Shown: one piece after another, positions 46,444 to 58,787 of the stretch
Layout: every line of letters starts with the position of its first letter
Position numbering within the stretch: the stretch's first letter is position 1
Origin: Agrocybe praecox
Taxonomy: Eukaryota > Basidiomycota > Agaricomycetes > Agaricales > Agrocybaceae
Direction of reading: 5' to 3'
DNA length: 64,000 nucleotides
Assembly (NCBI GenBank): GCA_964017145.1
Contig: OZ024844.1
Location: 2,728,001 to 2,792,000 of the forward strand
Made by a program: the position numbers and the translations under genes
Notes under the pieces: model-generated
What the model saw: the letters and a program-made list of their open reading frames with translations, nothing else
Databases searched by the model: none
What the model was told of the DNA's origin: nothing

Positions 46444-49400
46444 TCACAACAGCGCCCCGATCTCGATGCATACATTCTTGACCCTGGGTTCCGAGAACCT
46501 CACCGGTAGGGACTGAAGACATTGAGATACCTCGCCGACTTGAGCCGCAGATAACGATGGCATATTTTCGTCCTTTGCTGCATAGGCCTGTGGGATATTT
46601 TGTTGGCAAGTTACAGACATCTAAAACCAAAAAGCTCCTCACTATATTGCCGAATGCGACCAACGCTCGATAGATAGCTTCTGATTCCTCAGTTTCCTGT
46701 TCCAGAATCTATCAAAGCAAAATGGTTTAGATTGCTTATGTTGCATAGACGTATACACAGAACAGACCTTGTCGATCAAGGAAACGGTTTGATTCCTTAT
46801 TGAGATATTTAAAGCTGTCCGTAACCCTTGGCACGAGATGCTTTTTATAATCAAGATGAGGTAAAACACTTCGACGATTCTAAAGTCATCACTTACTTGA
46901 ACAAAACAGTAGCAAAAGCAACCCTTTGAGTCTTGTTCAGGACAGCATACGGCGCCTGGCCAAGGGCCTCAAGGATCTAACGAGGTCGTCATTTAGACGG
47001 AGAACTAGAACAATACACAAGTTCTCGTACCTTGTCCCACAGTCTATCAAAGTCCATATCCACATCTGAATCAGTCCTTTTCCCCTTGTCGTCGTCTTCA
47101 AAAGAGTTGGCCAGTGTCCTCAGCGCCAAAAGCATATTCGTCTCCCTAGCCTTGGGTAAGGGTGGTGTCCAATCCGCTTCCCATTCTGCTGCTTTGAATA
47201 AAGCTTCGATGAATCTTAGTTGCAGGAGATTAGAGTCAAAAGGAGAAGGCGATGATGGTGGGGCAAGTTCGAAAGCCTCGGGACAGAACCCAACAAGGAG
47301 ACGGCTTAGATCAACAACTATTTTTTGAGAAAAAAAGGTCAACAACAATGAGGGTGAGTCATTAGAGAGTGCGTGTGATATATTTGCCTGGGAAACGTTG
47401 AGACGAGGGCCATCTATCTAAAATTGAAATTATAGCATCCACATGGGAAGCGTTGAGTGGAGTACTCGGTCGTCGTGGTGGAGTGGCCGTTGTTGATGTA
47501 AGGTATGAGAAAATTTCGTTGATCGCCTTAGCCTCATGGGGATACATAGCAAAAGAAGACGTAGACTGGGAGCAAGAAAAGAAATGGGTATGAGCCAAAA
47601 GAGGATGATAATCTCGGACGCACAATTTCATGCTGCAGAGCGTCATTGAACTGGAAAAGTTTGGACTGCATAGCAGAAACATTCGCCTGTTTGAATGTGA
47701 CTAGTTTTGGCTGCCGAAAATATGATCATTTAAGAAGCGGCTCGTTAGAATGGAAAAGCCACATACGACTGGAAGAATCTTTTGAGGGGCCGCCACCGCA
47801 GGTGGCGCAGAAGCACCCGTGTATCGCGATGAGCCGGTAAAGGGATCCTCGTATGTTGATGAGGAGGCCGTCGCTGGTGCCACTTGCGACTGGGACACGT
47901 ATCGAGACGCGCCAGTGAAAGGATCTGCGTACTGCGAAGAAGCCGCTGGAGCAGGAGCAGGCGTCGAGCGGTACCTTGATGCGCCTAATCATGTTCAAGA
48001 GATTACTATTACAATTGCTGAATTTCGAATGACGTGCCATAATACCTGTGAAAGGATCGACATAGTCTTCATTACCTGTGCCTATGTCAACTCCTTTGGT
48101 GTTTTGCTCGATGAATTGCACAACTTGGTCGAGATAAGATAACGGCAATTCGTTGCTCAGTAAAAATCTCTGAGCGGCGTTATATGGGTTCTCTAAAACA
48201 ATCATGAACAACCGATCGCGATTGGAGGACCCGTTGGACGTACCAGCAACGTTGTACGGCAGTTTCAAGGGGGGTACGCCATCTTTGATATCAACGTCGA
48301 ATACATAGTCGTATTCTTTGCCCTGGTACAGCTGTTTTCGACCTGACCCAACAGCATCAACGACATCCCCAATCTTTTGCCAGCTAGAAGCAAGGTTATC
48401 CCACTGAAATATCATATGTCAAATGGATGATCCTGAGAGACAAAGTCCGGCATACCTGATATGCCTCTACTAGTTCTCCATTTTTTATCATTTTAACCTC
48501 ACCGGCTTTCTTTCCTGAATGAAAGCGTTAGATAGGCGATGGGTGACTACTGCGAAGGAGAACGTACCCGGGACATTCAGAGCTTCGGCCCCAGGAAGAT
48601 CGCTCTTTTTCACGTCTCCGACTTGTTGGGTTGGAAGCGCTTGACTAGCCACTTGGTCGTCGTAGTTTTTCAACGCCTCAGCAGATGCCCAACGATCTTC
48701 CGAATCGCTGAACACTCTTACTACACCGTCACTACATCCGCTAACGATGTCACCATTAGGCATGGTCGAGACGGCCCATACGGATATGGCGGGGTGGACA
48801 ATAATTTGTGAACATTCGCCATCTGTGTCGAGTACGTATAAATATAACCAAGTGGTGTATAGAGTAGGACTCACCTTTCCAAACACGTACTGACCTATCC
48901 TCGCCTCCAGAAACGATGTCTCCGTTTGGTAGAACTGATAGACTGTATACGAATGACGTATGTCCAGAAAGGGAGTAAATTGAATCTCCACCAAGTGTCC
49001 ACACTCGAATTTCACTGGGAAGGTAAGTAGCTGAAATGGAAACGGACGTGGTCAACTCACCTATCGTTGGAGCAGGAAGCAAACCCAATATCAGGTAGGA
49101 GGGCTAAACCACGGACCGCGTCCTGATGACCAGAGAAAGTATGAATGACTTTGTGTTGCTGCCACAGCTTAATTGTTTTGTCAGCGGAACCTTTGCAGAG
49201 AAATCCGTCAGTATTACTTGAAAGATACGTGCAGGTCTGTTCTGACCGGTAAGGTATTGCTCTTCATCTATGGCTAGGACGGTCCACACCGACTGTTGGT
49301 GCCCTTTTAAATCATGGGTCAAGTTAAAGTTCTTCCAAACTTTGGCCGTTCTGCCGTTGGTTTAATAACATATGCTGGTGCTCCCATAGAACAGAACTCA

Positions 49401-49891
49401 CTTATCCCATGATCCAGATATGATTGCCCCACCCGGTGTAACATCCAATGTGCATATGTTTTCAAGATGTCCGATTAGGGTGAAATCCGGATCGTCCTTG
49501 GGAGTGGCGAGGTTAAATATATTGATCACAGCGTCCTGACCTCCGGTAACAACGAATCCTATCGATTGTTGGATTAGGGGAGACCTCACGAATAGTTGGT
49601 GATCTCATCACACCTTTAGGAGCGTCGGGGCTGGGTTGTATGTACGCAATTGCGTTGACATAGCGAGATCCAGCTTTGAAGACGATTTCAGGATTGAATT
49701 GGAGATCTTGGGACGATCTTTGCCAGGATATCGCAGTGGCATCACGAGAGGCGGAGAGAACAAGTTGGTCTGTCGGGGAGGTTAGAGCGCGAACCTGGAA
49801 ATAATAATGGGTGATCCGGATACTGTAAAGGTAAAGAAGGACATACATCTGATGTGTGGGCTTTGAGAGTCGCGGATAGTTTATAGGGCAT
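46444..49891 (-). CDS. DOA1: Doa1/PLAA (Ufd3, Lub1) ubiquitin-homeostasis protein
   Basis: Cdc48/p97 cofactor that binds ubiquitin and keeps the free ubiquitin pool. Seventeen exons: 49891-49847, 49794-49614, 49558-49402, 49350-49247, 49190-49061, 49014-48875, 48822-48568, 48514-48456, 48403-48046, 47984-47767, 47710-47624, 47565-47388, 47317-47031, 46976-46897, 46840-46768, 46708-46643, 46587-46444; 853 residues. The N end is a WD40 propeller (LKAHTSDVRALTS, ASRDATAISW, GGQDAVINIF, LKGHQQSVWTVLA, GSADKTIKLW, LSGHTSFVYSLSV, SGGEDRSVRVW). The PFU ubiquitin-binding domain follows (YQGKEYDYVFDVDI, NPYNAAQRFL). A linker has three DPFTG units. The PUL domain for Cdc48 binding comes last (KQANVSAMQSKLFQFN, RFPVVDLSRLL, YRALVAFGNI). 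Intron 12 starts with GC (47387). Confidence 0.93.
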
Positions 49892-50468
49892 CACTGAAGG
49901 GTACGGAGAGAGAGATATGGAATGAAAGAAGGATAGCAAGCAGCAGCCACGAGATCTAATCCGGAGTTACAAAACAAAGTCACATTTATATTTATTCTAC
50001 TAACAAAATTATTTGAAATGTGCTCCAGTTAAACGAACCCAGACAACAGTGGACGGCTGCGAGTGGGGGATACAAAGGAGCCGTAGTCTACTCATCCTTC
50101 TTTCCTCCTTGCAAAATCATCAGTCACAGTCCGCAGACATACTGACAACGAAAACAAACAAGGAGGATTGCACATCTCACAAGCCAATCGCGCCGTTTTG
50201 TCCTCTTTCTTTAGGGCAGGTCATCATTTCTCCGTATCTCTACAACCACCTACCTTTTCCTTTCTTCACAGTTTATCTGCACAATATAACTTGAAAACTA
50301 CGATCACAATGTTTCTTGCTCTTTCTGTTCAGAGATGGTAGACATACACGTAACCCGAGGTTTTTCAGGGGCTTTCCTTAATCAAATATCACGTGATTAT
50401 CCTTACATTCACCGACGCGTCTTCGGTTCCAAGTTCCCCTTCAATCCAAGTTCCGTTTCACCTCAACC
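49892..50468. promoter_or_regulatory. divergent promoter region, DOA1 (-) and Rap1-like gene (+)
   Basis: 577 bp between two divergent start codons. No coding exon or repeat was recognised. It should hold both promoters. Confidence 0.45.
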
Positions 50469-52690
50469 ATGGCCTCAGATAGCAAAAGGCTATTCAGAGA
50501 CGAGAAGAATCTACCTATAAAATTTTTCATACACCCTGATACCAGGAAGAGGGATACCATAAATGCCCTGACCCAAAAAATCAAGGTCTGTTCCAAGTTA
50601 CGCGTCCGGCATCTATCCTGACTCCCTCCAGAAATACGGAGGGCGTGTAACCGAGCAAAGGGAAGAGGCGAATACAATCCTGGTACCTACAGGAGAAGCA
50701 AACAAGTTTCGAGCCGCCTATAAATTTGCTGGACCTACCGACCAGTCGCGTCCCGAGGTTTTTGTCGAAGACATTACATTTATCGGACATTGCATTAGAC
50801 GGAACGAAGTCAGCCATAGAATACCCGAGACTAAAGGCATGGGTGGCCCCAGGACGGGAAGAAGGTAAGTATGCGCGTTAAATTTGTCCCCCCTTCATTA
50901 TAACTTGGATACTCCTAGCCGCGTTCCGTTCACAGACTCGGACGACGAGAATCTATGCAGATACATGGCAGTAGTCATCCCAGAGAAGGAAGCGGGAGGC
51001 AGGCTGGGCCTCGAATTGTACGATACACTCTGTAATACTGTACGTATCTTGTCTGCCATTGATTATCACTTACTTCAATGTTATCTGCAGGCCATTTCAG
51101 AGCCCGACGAGTTTGCATGGGCAGCTAGGCACACGAAAGAGTCCTGGAAACAGCGGTACAAGACGCACAGAGAAGAATTTGATACAAGAATCGAAAAGAT
51201 TGTTTCCAGTCTAGTTCCCAAGCCTGTAAATTTGCTAGGAAGGGACAGAAGGGTAAAGGCAGGCAGCAAACGGTACTATGATGAAGAGGAGGAAAATGAT
51301 AATGATGAGGACCGTGATGGGGGCTCATTACCGCCAAGAGTCCCGGACCCGGACAGTGAAGAAAGTGATGAAGACGAGGGCAGTGCACCACCATCGCCGC
51401 CGAGGGTAACATCTGGCTCACAAGAAAAGGGGCCCGCACCAAAGAAGCGTCGAATATACAGACACGAAAATGGACAGTCAGAAATATCTCAAGGGAAAAA
51501 ACGTGTTGTGGAGGACCTGGAGAGTGAAGACGAGCCAAGGTAAGTCTTTCGTCTCAATTGCCCAGAAAATTCAAGACTTATTTGATTTTGATGTCTCTTC
51601 AAGCTCCTTATTTAGTGCTAACGAAGATATCTATGAAGATGACTTCTTTGGTGATGTACCTGTGGCCTCCCGCTCTCTTGACCATTCGCCTGCTGCACCA
51701 GGTCCCAGCACAATCGAAAAACGACCTCAGTCAAGTCCCGCATCACGAAAAACCTCCGCAATCAACAACCGTGGAGCAGACCTTGGCCGACCGGCTCAGA
51801 GGCCTGTCCACGAGAAGTCTTCGATGCCTCCTTCATCCAGTCCCGCTAGAAACACACAATTCCATCGTATGAGTCTCTTGCAGAGCTCACCGGCCCAAAT
51901 CATCAGCCTCAGTCCTAAACAGCAGAGTCAATCACAGCACATTGTAGCAAAACACGCTCCAAATTCATCTTATCAGCGTCCAAGGAAAGCAGCTCGTCGT
52001 CCGGTTTCTGCAACAAATCCAAGAGCAAGCCCTGCACCTTACAAGAACACCCGCTCACGAACAGCAATGATAGAACACCAGGCCAGGGTTATCGAGGCCA
52101 ACTCAGACATAATTGAGCTCAGTGACGATGAACTTCCAGAACACGACCCACCTGCCGTCCAAAGACTTCTTGCTATAAGCGACAAGGAGGACGAAGAGGA
52201 AGAAGAGGATGTCGCCGACCTGGTCACTGTCGGTCGAACAACGCGCCTCAGCCAAAATATGCGCAGAGTGTCTTTGGATACGGATGATGCTCAAATTGCA
52301 AGCAGTCTCGAAAGAGCACGGCACACTGAGCCTCGGCATTCGTCAAGCTTTGGTGCAAACAGAATTAGACCCTCCGATATTCTCAAAGAATACGAAGAAG
52401 CAGACGAGTCTATGTCAAGTCGTCATTCTAGATCTGGGATCTTGAACTCTCATTTATTCGCCCCTCCTTTAGCGTCTCAAAGTCAAGCATTTAGACGAGG
52501 GTCTCAAGACCCTCGGACGCCCAAACAGGTTACGAGAGTTGGGTCCGTATCCAGCGTAGGCTCAAATAATTTCCCGATATTAGGAACAAAGGCTAGTGCC
52601 TACAAGAAGGACTTAACGCAGCGGGCAAAGGAAGCTCCCTATACACCACCGCCTGGGACGCGTGCTGCTCAGTTTATAAGATCTCGTTAA
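50469..52690 (+). CDS. RAP1: Rap1/TERF2IP-like telomere protein (BRCT + Myb)
   Basis: Shelterin-type telomere protein. Five exons, 50469-50585, 50632-50864, 50919-51039, 51091-51539 and 51604-52690, give 668 residues. Residues about 14-105 look like a BRCT domain (KFFIHPDTRKRDTINALTQK, YGGRVTEQREEANTILV, VEDITFIGHCI). Residues about 118-190 match the Rap1 Myb domain (RVPFTDSDDENLCRYMA, GLELYDTL, RHTKESWKQRYKTHREEFD). A long acidic and Ser/Pro-rich disordered region follows, with DIIELSDDELPE near residue 473, a good SUMO-interacting motif. No C-terminal RCT domain could be recognised. The intron 51040-51090 is a multiple of three and reads open, so its removal is inferred from domain fit. Intron 4 ends at 51603 to keep frame. 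Confidence 0.82.
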
Positions 52691-53087
52691 ATTGGAATTA
52701 ATGTAACTTATTTTTCAACTTTCTGGATGTATGTATAATACTAATGTTATATTAATTTTGTTTGTTGTTTTTTTGAGTTCATGATGTCTTGCACGTTTTG
52801 ATCATGAACACATCGACAAGAATATTTTCATTCACCATAATTAATGTGACCCAGTACAAGAAATAAGAAACTGCTGGGTATAGAACAGAAACTCAGCAAT
52901 CCTAATGCTACTATATCTATCTAGTTGCAAAAGAGAAAACACAACGAATTGAAAGAAGGAAAAAATTAACCCAGGGTTGATTATATGCGTGTTTATAATA
53001 TACAAAACGATTATGAGGGGAAATGCCAAAACAACGAAAATGCCGGAAGAAAATAATGCTAGAGAAGGAAACAGTCCCACCACTCGA
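52691..53087. terminator. convergent 3' region, Rap1-like (+) and GTR1 (-)
   Basis: 397 AT-rich bases between two opposing stop codons, which must include both polyadenylation sites. No gene was recognised. Confidence 0.4.
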
Positions 53088-54251
53088 TTATGAGATCAAG
53101 CTGTCGCTTTGGAGTTCTTCGAACTTTTGACGTGCAAATCGAATGTTGAGCTTCAAAGCAGCAGTTTCTGTGAAAAAGAGTTGTCAGATGAAAAGTTTTT
53201 GTCTGGTTAATTGATGACAAACCTATTGTGGGGTCATGAACGATTACAAGGACATATGTATTGCGCGTCATTTCGTCAAGGACGGCAGTGAAATCGTATA
53301 ATTCCATCTCTAGAGAGCGGAACTCTTCTCGAACACGAGAACATGAGTGTTTGAAGGCTTTGATGAGCTCGGATGTTCGTTCATATCGTTTGGGATCCAG
53401 TGGACCGGTGTCCGCTGATTCCTCGCCATCGATAGATATACTCGAGGGTGATGCGGCAGATGAAGTCGCGATGACAAGGAATGTTGTCCGTTCAAAGAGA
53501 ATGACTTCCGTGGCATTGCAAGCCCCCGCAAAGGTAGACAGATGCTTTGACAGGATCGCTGCATTCGGTATCAGGGTGTGAACGATATTTGACCAGGCCT
53601 GAGGGAAATTTGACCCTTAATAGTTATCTGAATGAACGCGTGAACTACATACCTTGTAAAGAGTTTCATCATAAATGCTTGTACCAAATATGTGAACGTT
53701 GCTAGATAAGCTGGCCTCTTCCAATTCTTGCTTTTTCTTCAAGAACACGGGTAGCCGAGGTTCTCTAACCAAGTCCATTTTGTGCACCAGTAAGAATATG
53801 GCTGCGTCTGGGCTATACTGCTTCAAGCCAGCCATACAATCCCGGAAATATTCGAGATCCTTTCCCATTTCTCGACTTTCGACATCGAACACGTAGATCA
53901 TCACACCGACTTGCGAGAAGATGGTCGTCCGTTGTGTTGTGAGATAAGAGTCCATGAAAGAGTCTTGACCACCCAAATCCCAAAGGTTGAGAATAAGGTC
54001 TCCCAAGAAACGCACATGGTTCTGTTCGACGTCAATGGTGGCGCCAAGTCTCGCGGTCAGTGACGCAGGATTGTTTGAGCTGGATGTTCTGATTCAATCG
54101 TTATTCGGCCGAAAGAGCGATGAACTGACAAGATAAGTGATCGCATGGACGTCTTGCCACTGCCGGAAGCGCCCATAAGAAGAACCTGTCATGGTATGGT
54201 GAATAATGAAAAGAATAAGATTAATCTTGCGGAACAGACCTTTCTCTTCAT
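53088..54251 (-). CDS. GTR1: Rag family GTPase Gtr1
   Basis: RagA/B-type GTPase that pairs with Gtr2 on the vacuole and signals amino acids to TORC1. Five exons, 54251-54240, 54185-54130, 54079-53653, 53598-53223 and 53167-53088, give 316 residues (yeast Gtr1 has 310). The first exon has only four codons (MKRK). The P-loop GASGSGKTS follows at about residues 9-17. TIDVEQNHVRFLGDLILNLW leads into DLGGQDSFMDSYL (switch II). The base-recognition motif appears as HKMDLV, and later GTSIYDETLYKAWS. The C-terminal roadblock-like half (LYDFTAVLDEMTRNTYVLVI) mediates dimer formation. Its start lies only 122 bp from the stop of RIB4 on the same strand. Confidence 0.95.
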
Positions 54252-54373
54252 GTTGGAATTGGTGACGAATAGAGTGACGGTGAAAGTTCGGGCCCTCGGT
54301 CATAATCACGCTCAGGTCACAGCCCCACTTCTTGCATTTATTTATTTTATCGTATACAATATTTCTTATTATC

Positions 54374-55061
<688 letters not shown>

Positions 55062-55177
55062 TGTGGGCGGGTGATGACAAAGTGCCGTGGGACTTTCTTC
55101 CTTTTTAGAATCCAAAGAAAAAAGTTTCCGGGCTCTCTTTGCTCTCTATATATCCTTTTCCGTCTTTTCTCGTCAAA

Positions 55178-56771
55178 ATGGATGGCAATCTTGCCTGTAA
55201 GTTTGTTTCATTTGTCGGATAGAATGGCTCATAACCGGTTATACAGCAACTTATACCCTCATTCATGCATTCCTTACGAAGCACTCCCATTTGAAAGCTG
55301 CTCAGGCCGTCAAGAAGGCCGCTAAAGACGTCGTCGTCCTTAAGGACGACATAGAACTAGATGGACCTCAACTAGATGAAATACTAAAGCAGTGGAAGGC
55401 TGCATCTCAAAAACCAGAGTCTGATTCTTCGTAAGTCCAGATGAAATTTGTGTTTTCTGACTGCCATATCTTATCATTTATTCTTCAGCTCTGACTCTGA
55501 CTCTGACTCCGAGTCAGATTCCAGCTCGAGTTGTATGTCTATTGATTAATACTGAAGATTATTTGAGGACCTAATGACAATCACGAACAGCATCGAGCTC
55601 TAGTTCCAGTTCAGCTTCATCCAAAAAGAAAGCCGTACAGGCCAAGAAAACACCGACCAAGAAGCCCGTATCCTCATCGTCCTCCTCCTCCTCCTCCTCC
55701 TCCTCCTCAAGCTCTGATTCCGAAGCTGATACTCCAACTCCGAAGAAAGCGGTGAAGAAAGTAGTTGTGGCCAAGGCAGCGAAATGTGAGGCTTACTTTC
55801 CTTGCAATGTCATCTCTTATTACTGATCGAACAACGAAGCTTCATCCTCATCCTCTTCGAGCTCATCTTCATCTGGCTCCGAATCCGATGACGAATCAAG
55901 TGACTCTTCTACTCAAGCAAAGAAAAAATCGACGAAGAAAAAGGCTGCTATGCCCGCTAAAACTATAGAGGCCAAGACTCTTCCTAAAGATCGTGAATCC
56001 AGCCGAACCTTGTCGAGTCAGGACGCTTCGTCCTCAGACTCGAGCTCTGACGAAGAGGAAGAGTCTAAACCCGCTGCAAAAACTTCGGTTAAGGCTGTAG
56101 GAGAAGTTGTTACTACGAAAAAAGACGCTTCCAGTTCAGAATCTAGCGACAGCTCAAGCAGCGAATCGGAGGCCGAGAAGATTACTCCTTCTAAGGCCGA
56201 GTCTTCCTCCTCTTCCTCCTCCTCGTCCAGTTCGAGTGAGTCGGATTCAGAAGAAGACAGTCCTAAAAAGAACGCCAAAAGCACCAAGGCGCCAGAAGTT
56301 GAAAAGGACAAGACCCAGACCGCGAAGAAGCGCCGCACGAACATAGAGGGTGATGCCGTTGTGACAGCTACGTCGACAATGACCCCACCAGTGCCCGTGC
56401 AGAGAGGCGAGAATGGCAAGGTTAAACGTGCCGTCAATGAGAGGTTCAAGAGGGTTGATCCCAACAAGTTCTTACCAATCGTTGCCGATAATAGCTATGT
56501 TGCGAAGGTATGCACACATATCCGTACAATTGCTATAGATGTTAGACTAAAATGCATCATTCAGGTTGGCCCTGAGAATGATTACGGAAAGAAGGCTAAT
56601 GAAGACCTGATTGTTACCCGTGGTGCTGGATTCCGCAAGGAGAAAAATAAGAAGAAGAGAGGAAGTTATCGTGGAGGAGAGATCACGGTTTGTCCCATTC
56701 TCGCGCATGTCCATGGAGCTCCAGCACTGAAATTACTTTAGATGATAAGCCATAGCTTCAAGTTCACCTAA
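55178..56771 (+). CDS. SRP40: Srp40/Nopp140-type nucleolar phosphoprotein
   Basis: Nucleolar chaperone for snoRNPs. Seven exons, 55178-55196, 55247-55430, 55489-55532, 55591-55785, 55840-56507, 56565-56687 and 56742-56771, give 420 residues. The N end is a LisH-like helix pair (LIHAFLTKHSHLKAAQAVKK). A long middle alternates acidic Ser runs (casein kinase 2 type sites, SDSDSDSESDS) with Lys/Ala/Pro-rich stretches, as in all Nopp140 proteins. The conserved C-terminal SRP40 domain reads NDYGKKANEDLIVTRGAGF followed by RKEKNKKKRGSYRGG and ends SHSFKFT. A TCC microsatellite at 55678-55707 codes for poly-Ser and may vary in length. The last exon of nine codons was placed by matching the SHSFKF end of the family. 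Confidence 0.92.
55678..55707 (+). repeat. TCC trinucleotide microsatellite (poly-Ser)
   Basis: About ten uninterrupted TCC-type triplets inside exon 4 of SRP40, in frame as serine codons. Length change here would not break the frame. Confidence 0.85.
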
Positions 56772-57154
56772 AATACTTTGCAGTCTTTCGCCTCCAAAGT
56801 GACTCAAGAAAATGCGAAGTGCATACTTCATTTCCTTGATCACCACCGCGTGTGTTATTTCAAAGACATACAAATCCAATATAATAGTATTGAGTTATGA
56901 CCTGCGTTGATGTCGCAATTACCTTTGATTTTTTCTTCTTATACTTACCTTCAGATAAAGATAGCAAATATGTTTCCCAGGTACGGTGCACGTGCGGAGC
57001 AAACAGTTATAGGGTATCTCAAGCTGGAAAGCACCCGCGTCTCTCATGTCTTGACCTGCCATCGCGGGTGCTATTACGGGTGCTCTTCTCCTTGACGCAA
57101 CCAGGATATATAGCAAGCCATGGTTTTTCTTTATTGCCCCTCTCAACTTCCGAC
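56772..57154. promoter_or_regulatory. upstream region of the alpha/beta hydrolase
   Basis: 383 bp between two + strand genes. The hydrolase frame is open upstream to 56897, but the extra stretch looks non-conserved. No separate gene was recognised. Confidence 0.4.
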
Positions 57155-58496
57155 ATGATATCTGCTTTGCGCTCGCTCTTCAGTTCTAAAGGCGTCAAGG
57201 AATCGCCCCCAACTTCTACAACCGTTCAGGAACAGACAATATTGCCTAATAATTTTTCGACGTTTACTTTACCTGATGGTGCAAGCTTGGTCTACGAAAC
57301 CTTGGGCCTGGAACATATGGGTCGAGCCACACCCATCGTTCTTGTCTGTGGGATGGCTTCCGTCAGGGTAGATTTTGAGCGCTTAACCCAGAGTCTGATT
57401 AAGACGCGTCCAGGTTCTATTCAAATAATTTCAAGTGATCTATCTTCCCATTGACCTACTTCTTAGTTCTTATTTACGATCATAGAGGCATCGGAGATTC
57501 ATCACTGACCCCAGCCGCCGATGAAGAGATCTCGATCGAGTTAATGGCTCGTGACCTACTCGCTTTGGCCATTCATCTACAATGGAAAGAGCTTGCCCTG
57601 TGTGGATTTTCCATGGGAGGTACTTAATCATCTCTATTTCTATCAGTTTGCATACCACCCTCAATACTCTGCGGTTTATCAGGTGTAATTGCCCAACAAA
57701 TGCTCGTTCTCCCTTTTGACGACAAAAGGCCGGTTGCAATCCCTTTCTCTGTCACGCATCTTCTCCTTGCTGGAACCCGCTCGGTAGTTCACGAGAACGC
57801 GGGTTTAAAAATACCGCCATTAGCGCCCAGTGGAACGCGTACACTTGAAGAAAAGAAAGCTATTGCACTAAGAGTTGCTAGTTCCCTGGTAGACCCGAAG
57901 TGGAAAGAATCGAACGCCGAACGATTTCAGTATATTTTCCAGCGCGCAATCAACCCCAAGTAGTAAGTACAATACCTTGTGGCACATATCCAGAACCTAA
58001 TTTCCTGTACCTTTAGCAAGCGCCTTCCACAGATCGTCGGTAAGTTCATTGTATACATCCGTTCTAGAGTTCATTATCTCAGTTTCGAGCGTAATTTTAG
58101 GAAAGCAGAGGGCCGCAGTATGTAATAGTTCCAACATAGCTTACACTTTTTTTCTGATATTCCTATTCAGCTCCAGAATTTTTATTTTGCAGATAAGCTA
58201 TATAAACTGCCCGCCAGTATGCAGGTCATGGTCATACACGGACAACTGGATCAAGTCATTCCATACCATTGTGCAGAGGTATGCATGTTACCATGGTGTC
58301 ATTCATGCTGCCCCTGCCTCACACAACTTCCTTCACTTAGGAAATTCTCCAATATATCCCGCATGCCCGACTGTTGGAGCAGGGTTCCTCGCGTGGACAA
58401 GTGCCTTCGTTAGCTTTCGGACACTTCTGGTTCGAATACTTTGAAAGTACAACCTGGCACGACGTCGTTGAAACTTTTCTGGTTGTACAAGGTTGA
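57155..58496 (+). CDS. alpha/beta hydrolase
   Basis: Seven exons, 57155-57413, 57467-57619, 57683-57962, 58017-58039, 58101-58117, 58171-58278 and 58341-58496, give 331 residues. The fold is clear: VLVCGMASVRVDFERL (oxyanion side), VLIYDHRGIGDSS, nucleophile elbow LALCGFSMGGVIAQQM with Ser in GFSMG, catalytic acid Asp in VIHGQLDQVIP, and catalytic His in AFGHFWFEY. It resembles fungal esterase/lipase-like hydrolases of unknown substrate. No signal peptide is seen at MISALRSLFSSK, though this short basic, hydrophobic start might direct it to mitochondria. Exon 5 has only 17 nt. Exon 6 was begun at 58171 since a later AG would break the frame. Confidence 0.85.
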
Positions 58497-58787
58497 TTGA
58501 CCATTTAGAGGCAAACAGTGGTAGATTTTGATAAGTCGTCTATTAAATGAATATGAAAGCTCATATTATATATTATATACTATCAACTCGGTGCCTGGCA
58601 AATCATGTACTCTAGAGATTGGCGCCAAATGACTATAAAAATGATGTGTAGCGATCGTGAGCAACTCAGTGTTGGGCCTTATTAATGCCTTGGGAAATCG
58701 AATGTGTAATTATATACCCAATATTATCCATTCGGAGTGGGGGGTCGGTCGAAGAGGAAGGGCAAAGTTCCACGAAGTTTGTGATAA
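58497..58787. terminator. convergent 3' region, hydrolase (+) and TilS-like (-)
   Basis: 291 bp between two opposing stop codons, AT-rich, without a recognised gene. Confidence 0.4.

Noticed and set aside
49590..49620. 31-nt intron in DOA1 (donor GTGAGG)
   Set aside because: A donor slightly upstream (49613) gives a normal 55-nt intron in the right phase and a better WD40 fit.
56018..56467. Minus-strand open frame within SRP40
   Set aside because: It is the antisense of Ser/Glu-rich repeats, which leaves several frames open by composition.
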